Assembly: GCF_003003275.1 (NCBI RefSeq)
Contig: NZ_PVTO01000009.1
Location: 1 to 64,000 of the forward strand
DNA: 64,000 nt
Source: Alkalibacterium olivapovliticus
GTDB lineage: Bacteria > Bacillota > Bacilli > Lactobacillales > Carnobacteriaceae_A
Reading direction: 5' to 3'
Shown one piece after another: positions 17,694 to 27,228 of this stretch. The position numbers were made by a program, and so were the translations under genes. Each line of letters starts with the position of its first letter. Positions within the stretch are counted from its first letter, which is position 1. The notes beneath the pieces are model-generated. The model saw only the letters and a list, made by a program, of their open reading frames with translations. It was not told the DNA's origin and did not search any database.

Positions 17694-20519
17694 TTATCTC
17701 TTAAAGTATCGGTCTATTCCATCAGCCATTGCCACAGCTGCACGTTCTTGAAACTGTCGCGAACGGATTAGAGCTAAATCAGAAGCATTATCAATAAATC
17801 CTAGTTCCACTAATACAGCAGGCATATCAGTCTCTCTCAATACATGAAAATTATTTCCTTTCAACCCTCTGTTATACATACCTGTACGGTTTATTAGCTG
17901 AGGATGTATTGCGTCTGCTAATCTTAAACTCTCAGCAATACGTGGATCTTCTGTCCTGAAATTATTACGATTTGTTTCTTGTCCATAACCACTTGCTACT
18001 CTGTGATAAATGAATGTTTCGATTCCACGAGCTGTACCGGCTGCTGCACCACCCATCGCATTGTGATGAATACTGAGGAAAATATCGGGATTCAATGCAT
18101 TAGCATCTTTAGCTCGATCCGCTAATGATAGAAACTGATTACCTGTCCTAGACATAATGACTTCATAATTTCGCGCTTTTAATATGTCTCTCAATATGAG
18201 AGCACTCACTAAATTGCGTTCTGCTTCAGTCGTATTTCCATTGGTAGCTCCCGGATCACTCCCTCCATGTCCGGGATCGATATAGACAACAGGTAACTGT
18301 AATGCTTTTCTATCTACCCATCCAAATACTCTACTGCCGATCTGGATCAAAGCGTAGCTTCCTGTTTGTCTTCGTACTGTTACTTCCTGATTTTCATAAA
18401 ACTGGGTTCGGGATAGACGTTCATGTCCACTGACCCCCCAGGGAAGTGTATCAATGGTGTATCCTGATTTTAAACGGGCAGAATAACTGACTACTGATCC
18501 TTCATTGTATGTCTTTCTTTGAGGTGTGCCATTTAAGGCGGATTTGTCTATCCATCCTAAAGGCGTTCCACCTTTTTCAATCAACACATAGCTTCCATAC
18601 TTTTGGGTCACTTTTACAGTTTCACCCGTAATATTTTGAGACCACTGAATGCGCTGATACCCTTCTACTCCCCATGGCAAGGTATCAAGGGAATAGCCTC
18701 CTCTGGAGACGGTAGAATAATAATCTACGGGAAAACTGTTGTTTACCATGCCTACCTGATACGTCACTTCTACTGCACGGTGATCAATCCAGCCAAGTAG
18801 ACTGCCGTTCCTCTCAGCTAAAAGGTAATTTCCATTATGTGTCTGACGTACTACTCTTATCTTTTCGCCAAGGTAATGACTAGTATTATCAATCCGTTGG
18901 TACCCTTGTGTGCCCCATGGCAATGAATCAATTGTATATCCGCCTCGATTGAGGGTTGCTTCAAATTGTACAGTTGTAGACTGTCTCGGATTACCAGTCT
19001 GAGCTAAGCGCAGTGCCCTCCGGTCCACCCACCCAATTAGTTTGTCTTCTTGTTCAATTAAAACATATTCTCCGTTGCGCGTTTCCTGAACCACTTTTAC
19101 TTGCTGGTTTTCATAGGCTCGTGTATTATCTATACGTTGATATCCGGAAGTTCCCCATGGTAAGGAATCCACAGTAAATCCACCTATTCCAACAATTGTA
19201 GTATAGTTGACATCTGTTCCATTCGTTATTTTTTGAGCAGCTGGAGAGATTGCACGGTGGTCGACCCAGCCAATTAGGCTTCCATTGCTGTCTTCAAGCA
19301 ACACATACTCCCCATTATTTGTTTGTCTAACGGCTGTAACTTCTTCATTTATAAAGTCACTAGTTCTAGTCATTCTCTGATAGCCAGGAGTTCCCCAAGG
19401 CAATGTGTCTACGGAATACCCTCCACTACTAACTCTCACTCTTAATGAAATAACTTTAGAATGGTTAACATGTCCTATCTGTGCCATCCGTAAAGCTCTA
19501 CGATCGACCCACCCAATCAACTCGTTGCTTCTTTCAATTAAAACATATTCTCCGTTACGCGTTTCTTGAGTAATCCGCACTTCCTGATTAACCCATTGAG
19601 TCGTTGTTCCCACTCGTTGATAACCAGACGTTCCCCAAGGTAATGAATCAATTGAAAAACCTGAGGCCCCTACAATTGTAGTGTAGTTTACATTCACACC
19701 GTTAGATATTCGCTCTGGAGACACTGAAGAATTAAACATCTCTGCCGCTCTCATGTTAAGAGAAGAGGAATCTTGAATTCCTTCAGTTGTCTGCTCTCCT
19801 TCTTCTTCTAATCCAGTTTCTTTTTCGATTTCGATTTCTTTCACTTTATCATCTTGCTCTAACTCTTCGACTTCTGTTTCATCTTCCAACTCTTCTTCAG
19901 GGTCTAGGGCGGATATATTCTCTTCAATGGTAGTGTCGTCATCAGTGTCTTCTGAATCTTCGCTCTGATTTTCATTGTCTTCTTCTATTTCTATGGAACT
20001 TTCTATTGAATCATCTACGGGTTCTTCCGTTGGCTCTTCGGTCAATTCTTCACTGTCATAATCTTGTATTAGAGCAATAAACTCCTCAACGTTCCATTCA
20101 AATAATTGTTCACTATAATTATGATCGGTTTCTTCTAATCTATGTACGAGTATCTGGATGACTGTTTCGTCTTCTAATCCTTCTGAGAGAGACAATCTAA
20201 TTTCTTCACTGTCTTTACTTAAATAATGAACATGTTCTCCAATCGAAATTTCTATTAAAGGGTCATTAAGTTCATGAGTAAAAACCACCTGACTATCTTC
20301 AGAAATGGAGACAAAAATATGGGAAAATAATTCTTGTTCGTCTGTACTGTCTATCTCTAATAAGTCAGAAAATGGAAGGAACAGATTACCCTCAACCTCA
20401 GATTCCGGTTCGTTCATTCCTTCAATAACAGCGGGAATATTAGCCATAACTGATGGAACACTAGTCGTAAAGGCAAGAACTCCAGTCAAAATTGTACTAT
20501 ATACTTTCTTTTTAAACAT
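17694..20519 (-). CDS. Secreted N-acetylmuramoyl-L-alanine amidase with acidic linker and six GW modules
   Basis: A 941-residue wall hydrolase. Signal peptide (residues 1-26), a poorly conserved N-domain, a long Glu/Asp-rich linker (about 155-250), six repeats of about 80 residues each carrying a PWG..GYQR motif and ending in GW(V/I)D, and a C-terminal Amidase_3 domain (about 745-941). The zinc and catalytic residues show as IDPGHGGSDPG, TEAERN, SIHHNA and LVELGFIDN. GW modules bind teichoic or lipoteichoic polymers and hold the enzyme at the wall. AGGAGG precedes the ATG. A related GW protein is encoded 11 kb away at the other end of cluster B. The repeats make this gene prone to recombination and assembly error. 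Confidence 0.92.
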   Translation of the reverse strand: MFKKKVYSTILTGVLAFTTSVPSVMANIPAVIEGMNEPESEVEGNLFLPFSDLLEIDSTDEQELFSHIFVSISEDSQVVFTHELNDPLIEISIGEHVHYLSKDSEEIRLSLSEGLEDETVIQILVHRLEETDHNYSEQLFEWNVEEFIALIQDYDSEELTEEPTEEPVDDSIESSIEIEEDNENQSEDSEDTDDDTTIEENISALDPEEELEDETEVEELEQDDKVKEIEIEKETGLEEEGEQTTEGIQDSSSLNMRAAEMFNSSVSPERISNGVNVNYTTIVGASGFSIDSLPWGTSGYQRVGTTTQWVNQEVRITQETRNGEYVLIERSNELIGWVDRRALRMAQIGHVNHSKVISLRVRVSSGGYSVDTLPWGTPGYQRMTRTSDFINEEVTAVRQTNNGEYVLLEDSNGSLIGWVDHRAISPAAQKITNGTDVNYTTIVGIGGFTVDSLPWGTSGYQRIDNTRAYENQQVKVVQETRNGEYVLIEQEDKLIGWVDRRALRLAQTGNPRQSTTVQFEATLNRGGYTIDSLPWGTQGYQRIDNTSHYLGEKIRVVRQTHNGNYLLAERNGSLLGWIDHRAVEVTYQVGMVNNSFPVDYYSTVSRGGYSLDTLPWGVEGYQRIQWSQNITGETVKVTQKYGSYVLIEKGGTPLGWIDKSALNGTPQRKTYNEGSVVSYSARLKSGYTIDTLPWGVSGHERLSRTQFYENQEVTVRRQTGSYALIQIGSRVFGWVDRKALQLPVVYIDPGHGGSDPGATNGNTTEAERNLVSALILRDILKARNYEVIMSRTGNQFLSLADRAKDANALNPDIFLSIHHNAMGGAAAGTARGIETFIYHRVASGYGQETNRNNFRTEDPRIAESLRLADAIHPQLINRTGMYNRGLKGNNFHVLRETDMPAVLVELGFIDNASDLALIRSRQFQERAAVAMADGIDRYFKR

Positions 20520-20553
20520 AATATCCTCCTTTTTCTATCCTAATACAGTAAAT

Positions 20554-20562
20554 AGTATAACA
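20554..20562 (-). promoter_or_regulatory. Extended -10 element of the amidase promoter
   Basis: Minus-strand TGTTATACT about 35 bases before the start matches an extended -10 (TGn then TATACT). No convincing -35 box is visible. Confidence 0.4.
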
Positions 20563-20680
20563 TAGGATTTAATGAAATAGTGAGGGACTTTATATTATAA
20601 CAAATTAAAAGCTAGTCTATTAACAAGTTATTTAAAACATTTCTTAATCAATTAGATACTTTTCCATTATTATGAACATA

Positions 20681-20720
20681 AAAAAGCCAAAACTCTGTAT
20701 ACTATCAGAATTTTGGCTCT
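20681..20720 (-). terminator. Terminator at the end of cluster B
   Basis: Arms GCCAAAACTCTG and CAGAATTTTGGC pair with one G-U; the flanks are A and T runs. It lies just downstream of the PP-loop gene stop and closes the 31-20 kb transcript. Confidence 0.8.
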
Positions 20721-20725
20721 CATTA

Positions 20726-21964
20726 TTAATTTTTATTCAATAGATTTTTCAATTTAATTTTAGTGTCTTCATCCATCGATTTAACTGCTTTTTTCTTACT
20801 CTTATATAAAGTAGTTACTAGTGCAGCCTCTGCTTTACTTGGAAGAGAAATACCGTTTGCTTCAGCGAGCTCAACATTACTTTTAGCGAATGGATCATCA
20901 TCCTGATTATGAACTTGCCGACTCATATAAGTATGTTCGACTTCAGTCTTATATTTTTCAATATCGAAGAGAATTTTCACGTCATCTAATTTACCTAGCG
21001 AATTCAACGTCATGAGTGTCCGGCTGCACTTACTGCAGATGGAACAGTTCTCATGCGTATCATCTCCACTCACACAGACGTTTAAATACCTATAAACCGG
21101 TTCGTAGTTTAATATATCAATTGTCTTTTCCACACGGTCGTGCGACATGCCATCTGACACAAGCTCAGTAGATTCTGTTGAAAGTAGCGGCAAAATGATC
21201 GGGTCACTGTAGGCGCCAATATCTATATCTCTATACGAGTCTGCGTATTTAATAGCTTCCGCGTATCTTAAACCGGCTGAAGCATAGTAGTAACGCCTGT
21301 AATACTTCTGAAGAAATAATATTCCGGCAGCTCCACTTATTGAGTGTATTTTCTGATGACCCCATTTAAGAAACTGAGGTAAATTAGAATCAACAGCTAT
21401 AAACTCAACCCCGACTTCATCTGGGTATTGCCTGAGGTAGTCATATCGGTTGTTAAATTTTGTTCGAGTGATCTCATCACCATCATATCCGTGAGCCCCG
21501 ACATTTAAAAAGAGAAAACTGTTGATCTTAAACTCAGGATCTTTCTCCAATTCATAATGGCGATAGACGGTATGAAACGAATCTATTCCACCGGAGAAAC
21601 CAGTGCCTACTCCAGAACCATCGAAGTTCTCAGATGAAACCTGAGTAGCTGTGATTGTTATCTTTTTAGTATCTGGAGAATAGGATTGAATCAAAGGAAT
21701 AACGTACTGATTTAAATTGTGAAGAAGTTTTTTAGATACGGTTCCTTCTATAACAATATCTTCACCGAATTTCATAGCAGAGTATACGAGTCCCACCAGA
21801 AAGGGATCATACCGATCAGCCGAGATATGCTGTTCATATTGTTTTTCTACTGAAAACCAGAGGACTGATTCTTCAATCGATTCGCTGTCAATTTGAACGC
21901 TCAACGTTGATTGATTATTTATCACTTCCAGTTTAATACCATGAAGTTTCATTTTATCATCCAT
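20726..21964 (-). CDS. QueC-like PP-loop ATPase of unknown function
   Basis: A 412-residue protein with a PP-loop nucleotide-binding signature FSGGIDSFHTVYR near residue 125, the motif used by enzymes that adenylate a substrate. Near residue 300 is a four-cysteine cluster CVSGDDTHENCSICSKC, spaced C-x9-C-x2-C-x2-C, very like the structural zinc site of QueC (7-cyano-deazaguanine synthase). The remaining sequence is not QueC and no queuosine genes are nearby. It is last in cluster B, next to an FrhB-like gene. A role in amidating or otherwise modifying a sugar, as PP-loop enzymes do in some O-antigen loci, is an inference. Confidence 0.6.
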   Translation of the reverse strand: MDDKMKLHGIKLEVINNQSTLSVQIDSESIEESVLWFSVEKQYEQHISADRYDPFLVGLVYSAMKFGEDIVIEGTVSKKLLHNLNQYVIPLIQSYSPDTKKITITATQVSSENFDGSGVGTGFSGGIDSFHTVYRHYELEKDPEFKINSFLFLNVGAHGYDGDEITRTKFNNRYDYLRQYPDEVGVEFIAVDSNLPQFLKWGHQKIHSISGAAGILFLQKYYRRYYYASAGLRYAEAIKYADSYRDIDIGAYSDPIILPLLSTESTELVSDGMSHDRVEKTIDILNYEPVYRYLNVCVSGDDTHENCSICSKCSRTLMTLNSLGKLDDVKILFDIEKYKTEVEHTYMSRQVHNQDDDPFAKSNVELAEANGISLPSKAEAALVTTLYKSKKKAVKSMDEDTKIKLKNLLNKN

Positions 21965-22021
21965 TCTTTGTAAAATAGCCTCAGAATAATTGTATAAAAA
22001 ACTTCACTTTGTTCGCAATTA

Positions 22022-23452
22022 TTAGGACTTGATTTTTCTGGCAATTTTTTTTGCTAACGTACCAATACCTTGATTCATGTAATAAGCATAAGAATAATAC
22101 TGCTCGTACTTTTTCACCAAAGGAGCCATTTGATCCGTAAAGTAAGTTAAATCGTCTTTATCAACAGCTTTTTTGAAATGAATATGACTCTCTTTGGCCA
22201 GTTTTTCTCTCTGGTCTTGTATTTTCTTTCTGATATAAGGCAGTTTATTCGACGCTTCTATTCTTTTTTTCGGACGCCAGTCACTGTCTTTATCTCTCAT
22301 CCATAGGCGGTAACCCAGTTCATCTTGAGTATGTCTGAAGTGACTGGCCTGAGAAGCGATCATTTTAGTGCTGTCTATCTCATCCAGCCTCAATTTTTGG
22401 TCTGCTATTCCATCCTTAATGATTTGAGCTATTTCAGGGTGCCTCACTAGCAGAACGTTGGTCCCTTTACTTTCACCAGTGTATTCAGGCAACCATGCGT
22501 CTCCAATTGTCATATCGGCTGTTTCGTTCATAACATCATCCGTATAGTCTGACGCTTTTACTTTAAAGAATCCCTGACCCCAATTATCCCCCACAATTTC
22601 TTTCATTGGTTTGATAATAGTTTTAGTTTCTCCATTAATGACCCCTGTTACTTGAACGCCATAGCGATGGGCCGGGCGATGATCTAATTTTTTTCTAAAG
22701 TCTATTTTTTTAATATCTCCGGGCTTAAATCCTAACTGCCAGCCAATTGAATCAGCAAATCGGGCACTCTTAAGGTGTCCACAAATCAGCCCAATAGCGT
22801 ATTTAATGCGTTCATTGATGACTGGATCCTGTCTGGCCAGTAGACGCACTGAAAAGATATAAGCTGGTAAACCTATAATAGCGTAGCGACCAGGCGTTTC
22901 TTTAATTTTCTGTAGAACTTGAGACATTTCGACGGGATAATACTTGGTCTTTGCTCCCTGGTTTATTTCTTCGATTGACCGTGAGATGTCATAGTGAAAA
23001 AGGGCCGGATTGTTAGGATCATTGTTCTCCTTGACGTGAATCACGCCATCGATCAGATCCTTCTCAAACAGTTCTTTCAGTATCCACGTCCCAAGGCCCC
23101 CAGAGCTTGCCTGAGCACGGTAGTTGCCTTCTTCGACATAACCGGCATACAGGTCCTTATAATAGCCCAGTCTGGTATGGAACTTTACATCAGGCAACTG
23201 ACCGAACAATTCCTTTCCGACTTCTGTTTCATTTAGGCTTTCATCCATCATAGGGTCTATCAGCGACAGTGGAATGTCACTTCCAGCTGTTTCAGTTCCC
23301 GCTTCATTCATAAAAACAGGTTTGTACTCGCCATATTCGTTCCATTGAATCGAAATACGGTCATCAGCATACGCACTGATCCCGGTTCCGTAACTGTAAT
23401 CATACTTCAGTACGGTCTCTTTAAATTTTAGACTATCGTCCACACTACCCAC
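22022..23452 (-). CDS. FrhB-like (coenzyme F420 hydrogenase beta-subunit family) protein lacking Fe-S cysteines
   Basis: A 476-residue protein with the FrhB/FdhB layout: QASSGGLGTWILKELFEKDLIDGVIHV, GAKTKYYPVEMSQVLQKI, IIGLPAYIFSVRLL, IGLICGHLKS and ETADMTIGDAWLPEYTG. In typical members GxPC, N-terminal CxxC and a late Cys group bind Fe-S clusters. Here the Cys of GLPA is Ala, the N-terminal motif reads YGTGISAYA, and ICGHLKS holds the only Cys in the protein. Family members occur in polysaccharide loci with pyruvyltransferases, as here, but their reaction there is unclear. It could be a cluster-free oxidoreductase or a non-redox descendant. The C-terminal 90 residues are basic and helical. 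Confidence 0.62.
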   Translation of the reverse strand: MGSVDDSLKFKETVLKYDYSYGTGISAYADDRISIQWNEYGEYKPVFMNEAGTETAGSDIPLSLIDPMMDESLNETEVGKELFGQLPDVKFHTRLGYYKDLYAGYVEEGNYRAQASSGGLGTWILKELFEKDLIDGVIHVKENNDPNNPALFHYDISRSIEEINQGAKTKYYPVEMSQVLQKIKETPGRYAIIGLPAYIFSVRLLARQDPVINERIKYAIGLICGHLKSARFADSIGWQLGFKPGDIKKIDFRKKLDHRPAHRYGVQVTGVINGETKTIIKPMKEIVGDNWGQGFFKVKASDYTDDVMNETADMTIGDAWLPEYTGESKGTNVLLVRHPEIAQIIKDGIADQKLRLDEIDSTKMIASQASHFRHTQDELGYRLWMRDKDSDWRPKKRIEASNKLPYIRKKIQDQREKLAKESHIHFKKAVDKDDLTYFTDQMAPLVKKYEQYYSYAYYMNQGIGTLAKKIARKIKS

Positions 23453-23469
23453 CTTATTCCTTTCCTTGC

Positions 23470-25005
23470 CTATGATATAAATCCAATTCGTCTTAACAGT
23501 CTCAGTACGGGTACACCAATCAAGTCTCTTTCATAATTGTTCATACCTAATTTCCATATGCTGAAGATAAACACACTAACATAAAGAAGTCCGAATAATA
23601 AAAAGAAGACTAGATTGTGGAGATCCACTAAATTCATAGCTATAACCCCTACAATTGTAGGAGCGATCAGTGCTGGTATAAAAGACGCAATTTCTTTCCA
23701 GAACAGGATAATATCAAGTCCGACTTTTTTATGATAATACCAATTCATTAACAGTCCATTACCTAAAATAAATGATAAAGCTGTCCCGAACGCTGCACCT
23801 GTTGCCTCATATCTTGTAGCTAGAGGTATCGTAATGAGTACATTAACAATAGCAATGATGAAATAGGTGACTGATCTGAATTGATGCATATTTTTTGCCT
23901 GCTGGATTTCAATCCCAATATTTTGAATCAAGGCAATTGTAGAAGACAGTATCAATAAAAGCACAACCGGATAAGCACCGGCATAGTCTTCCCCTGCCCA
24001 CATTTGAATAAAGGGTGAGCCAAAGAAAATCAAACCAGACGCTATCATTGACAGCAAAATGAACTGAATACGCCCGATTCTGACGAACAGTTTCGTTAAT
24101 ATATTGTTATCATTAGACGTTGATACAATTTTGTTGACTCTTGGGATAAACACGCCTGAAATGGCCGTTGATAGACTCATATAATACTGTTCCAGTTGAG
24201 TAGCCAGTCCATATACGGCTACAACAACTGTCCCGTGAATGCGACCCAGTATAAATTTGTCTACATTTAGATTGATCTGATTGACGACCATACTCAAAAA
24301 TAGATAAGACGAAAAAATGATGACTTCTTTTAGAACGACAAAATCGTAATTCTTAAATGAAAAGTGCATGTTCAAATTTCTGAAACAGAAAATGATATTC
24401 GCTACTTCCATCGTAATCAGAATAATTGTTGAGCCTATTGCCAGTCCCACAGAGCCGAAGCCCATTAACAATAGAGGAATCACTAAGAAAGGATTCGCTA
24501 CTATTCTTAATACGTCTAACAATTTCTGGAATATAAATCGCTCATTTGCTGTTATAAAGGACTTGAATACGATATTTGGGAATGAGATGGCTGTATTGAT
24601 CACCATGATTCCCATGAGGATTTGAGCCGTGTCCAGCTCATCTGCTGTCAGCTGCGTTCCGAATACCAACTCAGCATTAAAGACTAAGAATGATCCTCCG
24701 AGTACAGCAATCACTGCTACGGCACTGAAAATCATCAGGAACATCCCATTTAACTTTGCAATATTCTCTTTCTCTTCATTTACTTTATACCGTAAGTAAA
24801 AACGTATGTAGGCACTCCCCATACCAAAATTGAGCAGTCCAAGGTAGGCAACTACTGAAGAGACCAGGTTATATAGTCCGTATTCACTTTGACCCAGCAA
24901 TCTCAACATGATTGGTGTATAAATCAAAGAAATAACGTATCCGAGGACCATTGAAATATATGATAGAGCTGTTCCAGCTTTTAACTGATTGATGTTCTTA
25001 GGCAT
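23470..25005 (-). CDS. Wzx-type flippase (MOP superfamily), cluster B
   Basis: A 511-residue polytopic protein with about 12-14 helices. The start NQLKAGTALSYISMVLGYVISLIYTPIMLRLLGQSEYGLYNL is the classical polysaccharide-exporter opening, and the loop YFLRYKVNEEKENIAKLNG is typical of the O-unit flippases. It would translocate the cluster B lipid-linked intermediate. Its gene is 15 nt from the pyruvyltransferase and 17 nt from the FrhB-like gene, so the three are one translational group. It is one of three flippases in the window. Confidence 0.9.
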   Translation of the reverse strand: MPKNINQLKAGTALSYISMVLGYVISLIYTPIMLRLLGQSEYGLYNLVSSVVAYLGLLNFGMGSAYIRFYLRYKVNEEKENIAKLNGMFLMIFSAVAVIAVLGGSFLVFNAELVFGTQLTADELDTAQILMGIMVINTAISFPNIVFKSFITANERFIFQKLLDVLRIVANPFLVIPLLLMGFGSVGLAIGSTIILITMEVANIIFCFRNLNMHFSFKNYDFVVLKEVIIFSSYLFLSMVVNQINLNVDKFILGRIHGTVVVAVYGLATQLEQYYMSLSTAISGVFIPRVNKIVSTSNDNNILTKLFVRIGRIQFILLSMIASGLIFFGSPFIQMWAGEDYAGAYPVVLLLILSSTIALIQNIGIEIQQAKNMHQFRSVTYFIIAIVNVLITIPLATRYEATGAAFGTALSFILGNGLLMNWYYHKKVGLDIILFWKEIASFIPALIAPTIVGVIAMNLVDLHNLVFFLLFGLLYVSVFIFSIWKLGMNNYERDLIGVPVLRLLRRIGFIS

Positions 25006-25020
25006 TGATTCGCTTCCTCT

Positions 25021-26133
25021 TTATTGGAATGCTTGGTTTAAATAACTCAAGCTTTTATTTCGTTCTTTTTCTAGTATAGGAGATATGTGTGAATAATCAA
25101 TGTCAAAAAGATTATCTTTATTGATTGCTTCAAATTTTCTGTCAATTAACTCAAACTTGTTTAGCAAGGTATCAATTCTGGAATTCATAGACGGAACTTT
25201 ACTCACACGCTCGAAAACAACAAATGGTTTTTCAAGCAAAATCGAGAAGACGGCTCCATGGAATGAATCGGTGAAGAATACCGCAGCACTATTGATCATA
25301 TCTACAAACTCGTCTGGTGTAAGTGTGTAGAAGTCAGCATCATCGTAATCCGCCAGGTTGACGATTTGAAGATCATGTTCTTTTGCTACTTCTTGAATCA
25401 GTTCCTGCTTATCGTTAGCCAGTTTCCCTAGATAATAAGTCAGCAGATACTTGTTCTGTGGTTTGACTTTAGCTGGCTTTGCAAATGTTAACCAGTCATT
25501 TTTCGACAATAATAATGTTGGATCGACTAACACTGGCGCTTGTCTGCCTGTCAAAGATTCAATGATTTGAGCTCCTGCATCTTCACGGACTGATAGAGAC
25601 GCACATTCGCTTAGCCACTTAGTATAATTTTCCTTAAACTCATCCGGTATTGTCGCTACACCAAAACTGGGCGCATAAGCTACGCGCTTGTTTACAGGAG
25701 CAAATGCCAGGAAATCAAAAGGAGATCCTTTTCTATAAGTCGGGTTCCAGACTTGATCACTTCCAGTCACAAAAAAGTCATACTGGTCTCTTAGTGTATT
25801 GGGTATAGCCAGAGGATCAACTGTATAATCAGTTTCATTAATATACTTATCTGAAAACTCTTTAAACTGACGTTTTTTTTCATTAAGCAGTTTCTCTTTA
25901 GGATCACCTTTCAGTTTTTCAGAGACTCGACTGACATTGCCTTTGATTCCCAGTTCTTTCATTCGCTCCATGTACCTGACTAGAGCGGAACGGTTGTCTT
26001 CAGGACGATAGGGCTGATTCACGATTGTTTCAACCTCAGCACCCAATGATTTCAGCACTTCCTGAAGTGCGTAATTCTGAAGCCTATTTCCATAATTTTT
26101 ATAATCAACTATTGTCGCAATACCTATTTTCAT
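25021..26133 (-). CDS. Polysaccharide pyruvyltransferase family protein
   Basis: A 370-residue protein of the CsaB/WcaK family, which transfers pyruvate from phosphoenolpyruvate to sugars as a ketal. Visible: MKIGIATIVDYKNYGNRLQNYALQEVL at the start, DFFVTGSDQVWNP near residue 135, RVAYAPSFG, and AVFFTDSFHGAVFSILLEKPFVVFERV near residue 290 with the conserved SFHG. Pyruvyl groups give a polymer negative charge and may serve as ligands for surface proteins. It is co-transcribed with the flippase and the FrhB-like gene. Confidence 0.85.
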   Translation of the reverse strand: MKIGIATIVDYKNYGNRLQNYALQEVLKSLGAEVETIVNQPYRPEDNRSALVRYMERMKELGIKGNVSRVSEKLKGDPKEKLLNEKKRQFKEFSDKYINETDYTVDPLAIPNTLRDQYDFFVTGSDQVWNPTYRKGSPFDFLAFAPVNKRVAYAPSFGVATIPDEFKENYTKWLSECASLSVREDAGAQIIESLTGRQAPVLVDPTLLLSKNDWLTFAKPAKVKPQNKYLLTYYLGKLANDKQELIQEVAKEHDLQIVNLADYDDADFYTLTPDEFVDMINSAAVFFTDSFHGAVFSILLEKPFVVFERVSKVPSMNSRIDTLLNKFELIDRKFEAINKDNLFDIDYSHISPILEKERNKSLSYLNQAFQ

Positions 26134-26204
26134 ACGTTACCCTCATCTCTTTTCATACTTGCAAAAGATACTAGTCTCATGACGTACTAAGGCTAGTATC
26201 TCAT

Positions 26205-27224
26205 TTAGTGTTGTCTTCTTTTATCCTGCATTATTTTTAACCCTTTGATCGTGAACATCAGTAAGGTTACAAACTGGTGTTTCATCAAAAAGACGACTAG
26301 TTTTTCCCAGTAAGTCCGCTCAGTGTATGTTAACAACTGGTGCTCCTTTGAAACCCTTGCTATCTGGCTGATTCGTCTTTTCTTCTCTTTTCCCGTTAAA
26401 TCCGCTTCTTTGGATTCCAGGCTGACTAAACAAGCTAAGTACTTTTTAAAAAACTGTTTCTCAATTATCTTTCTGTTTGCTTCAGAATAGACGTGATAGT
26501 TCATCAAGAAGTCCCGTACTTTTTCAAACTGTAATTTTCTATAGTCAAATAATTGTTCGTGGTATTTAGTTGTTATTGATTCACTATTATACCAGTTATG
26601 GATATAAAGAACCTCTTTACTAACTGAAACAGTTCTCGCTTTAGCCATTATTTCAAGGTTGAATAGTAAATCTTCTCCTACTTTTATCCCCTCATCAAAC
26701 CGAATGTCTTCTATGACTTCTTTTGTATAACATTTATTCCATACATAATGGATAAGGTTATCTTTAAATAAACGGCCAAATTCAGGTAAGAACGACTCCA
26801 GCGAATACTGAGCTTCTTTGTGAGGAAGAATCAAATTGTTCTTTTCACCTTCACGGTCAAAATGATTCTCGTAACCGAAAATCAGAAGATCTGTTTCAAA
26901 CATTCTTTTGATTAGTTGTTCAAGTGTATTGCTTTTAATTTCATCATCAGCGTCCACAAATAACACATAGTCGCCAGTCGAGTGGTCCAATGCTGTGTTT
27001 CGTGTGACTGAAGGGCCTTGATTGTGCTGATTTACAGATTTGATCCGATCGTCTTTCATGCTCCACTCTTTGATGATCGACTCACTTTTATCACTGGATC
27101 CGTCGTTTACTAGAATAAGTTCCAAATGAGTATATGTCTGATTTATAATACTTCTAATGGTTTCACTGATAAATTGTTCTGCATTATAAACGGGAACAAT
27201 CACACTAATAAGTTTTTGATTCAT
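26205..27224 (-). CDS. Glycosyltransferase family 2
   Basis: A 339-residue GT-A enzyme: VIVPVYNAEQFISETIRSI, LVNDGSSDKSESII and VLFVDADDEIK carry the nucleotide and metal sites, and HYVWNKCYTKEVI plus VGEDLLFNLEIM the conserved acceptor region with ED base. The C-terminal 100 residues are basic and amphipathic, suggesting membrane contact. It starts four bases after the cytidylyltransferase stop. Closely similar in layout to the second GT2 at 29187-30212, so the two may be paralogues. Confidence 0.87.
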   Translation of the reverse strand: MNQKLISVIVPVYNAEQFISETIRSIINQTYTHLELILVNDGSSDKSESIIKEWSMKDDRIKSVNQHNQGPSVTRNTALDHSTGDYVLFVDADDEIKSNTLEQLIKRMFETDLLIFGYENHFDREGEKNNLILPHKEAQYSLESFLPEFGRLFKDNLIHYVWNKCYTKEVIEDIRFDEGIKVGEDLLFNLEIMAKARTVSVSKEVLYIHNWYNSESITTKYHEQLFDYRKLQFEKVRDFLMNYHVYSEANRKIIEKQFFKKYLACLVSLESKEADLTGKEKKRRISQIARVSKEHQLLTYTERTYWEKLVVFLMKHQFVTLLMFTIKGLKIMQDKRRQH

Positions 27225-27228
27225 TAGT

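Noticed and set aside
18300-19740. Regularly spaced repeats that could suggest a CRISPR or tandem DNA array
   Set aside because: The repeats are about 240 nt, diverged and in frame; they encode GW protein modules.
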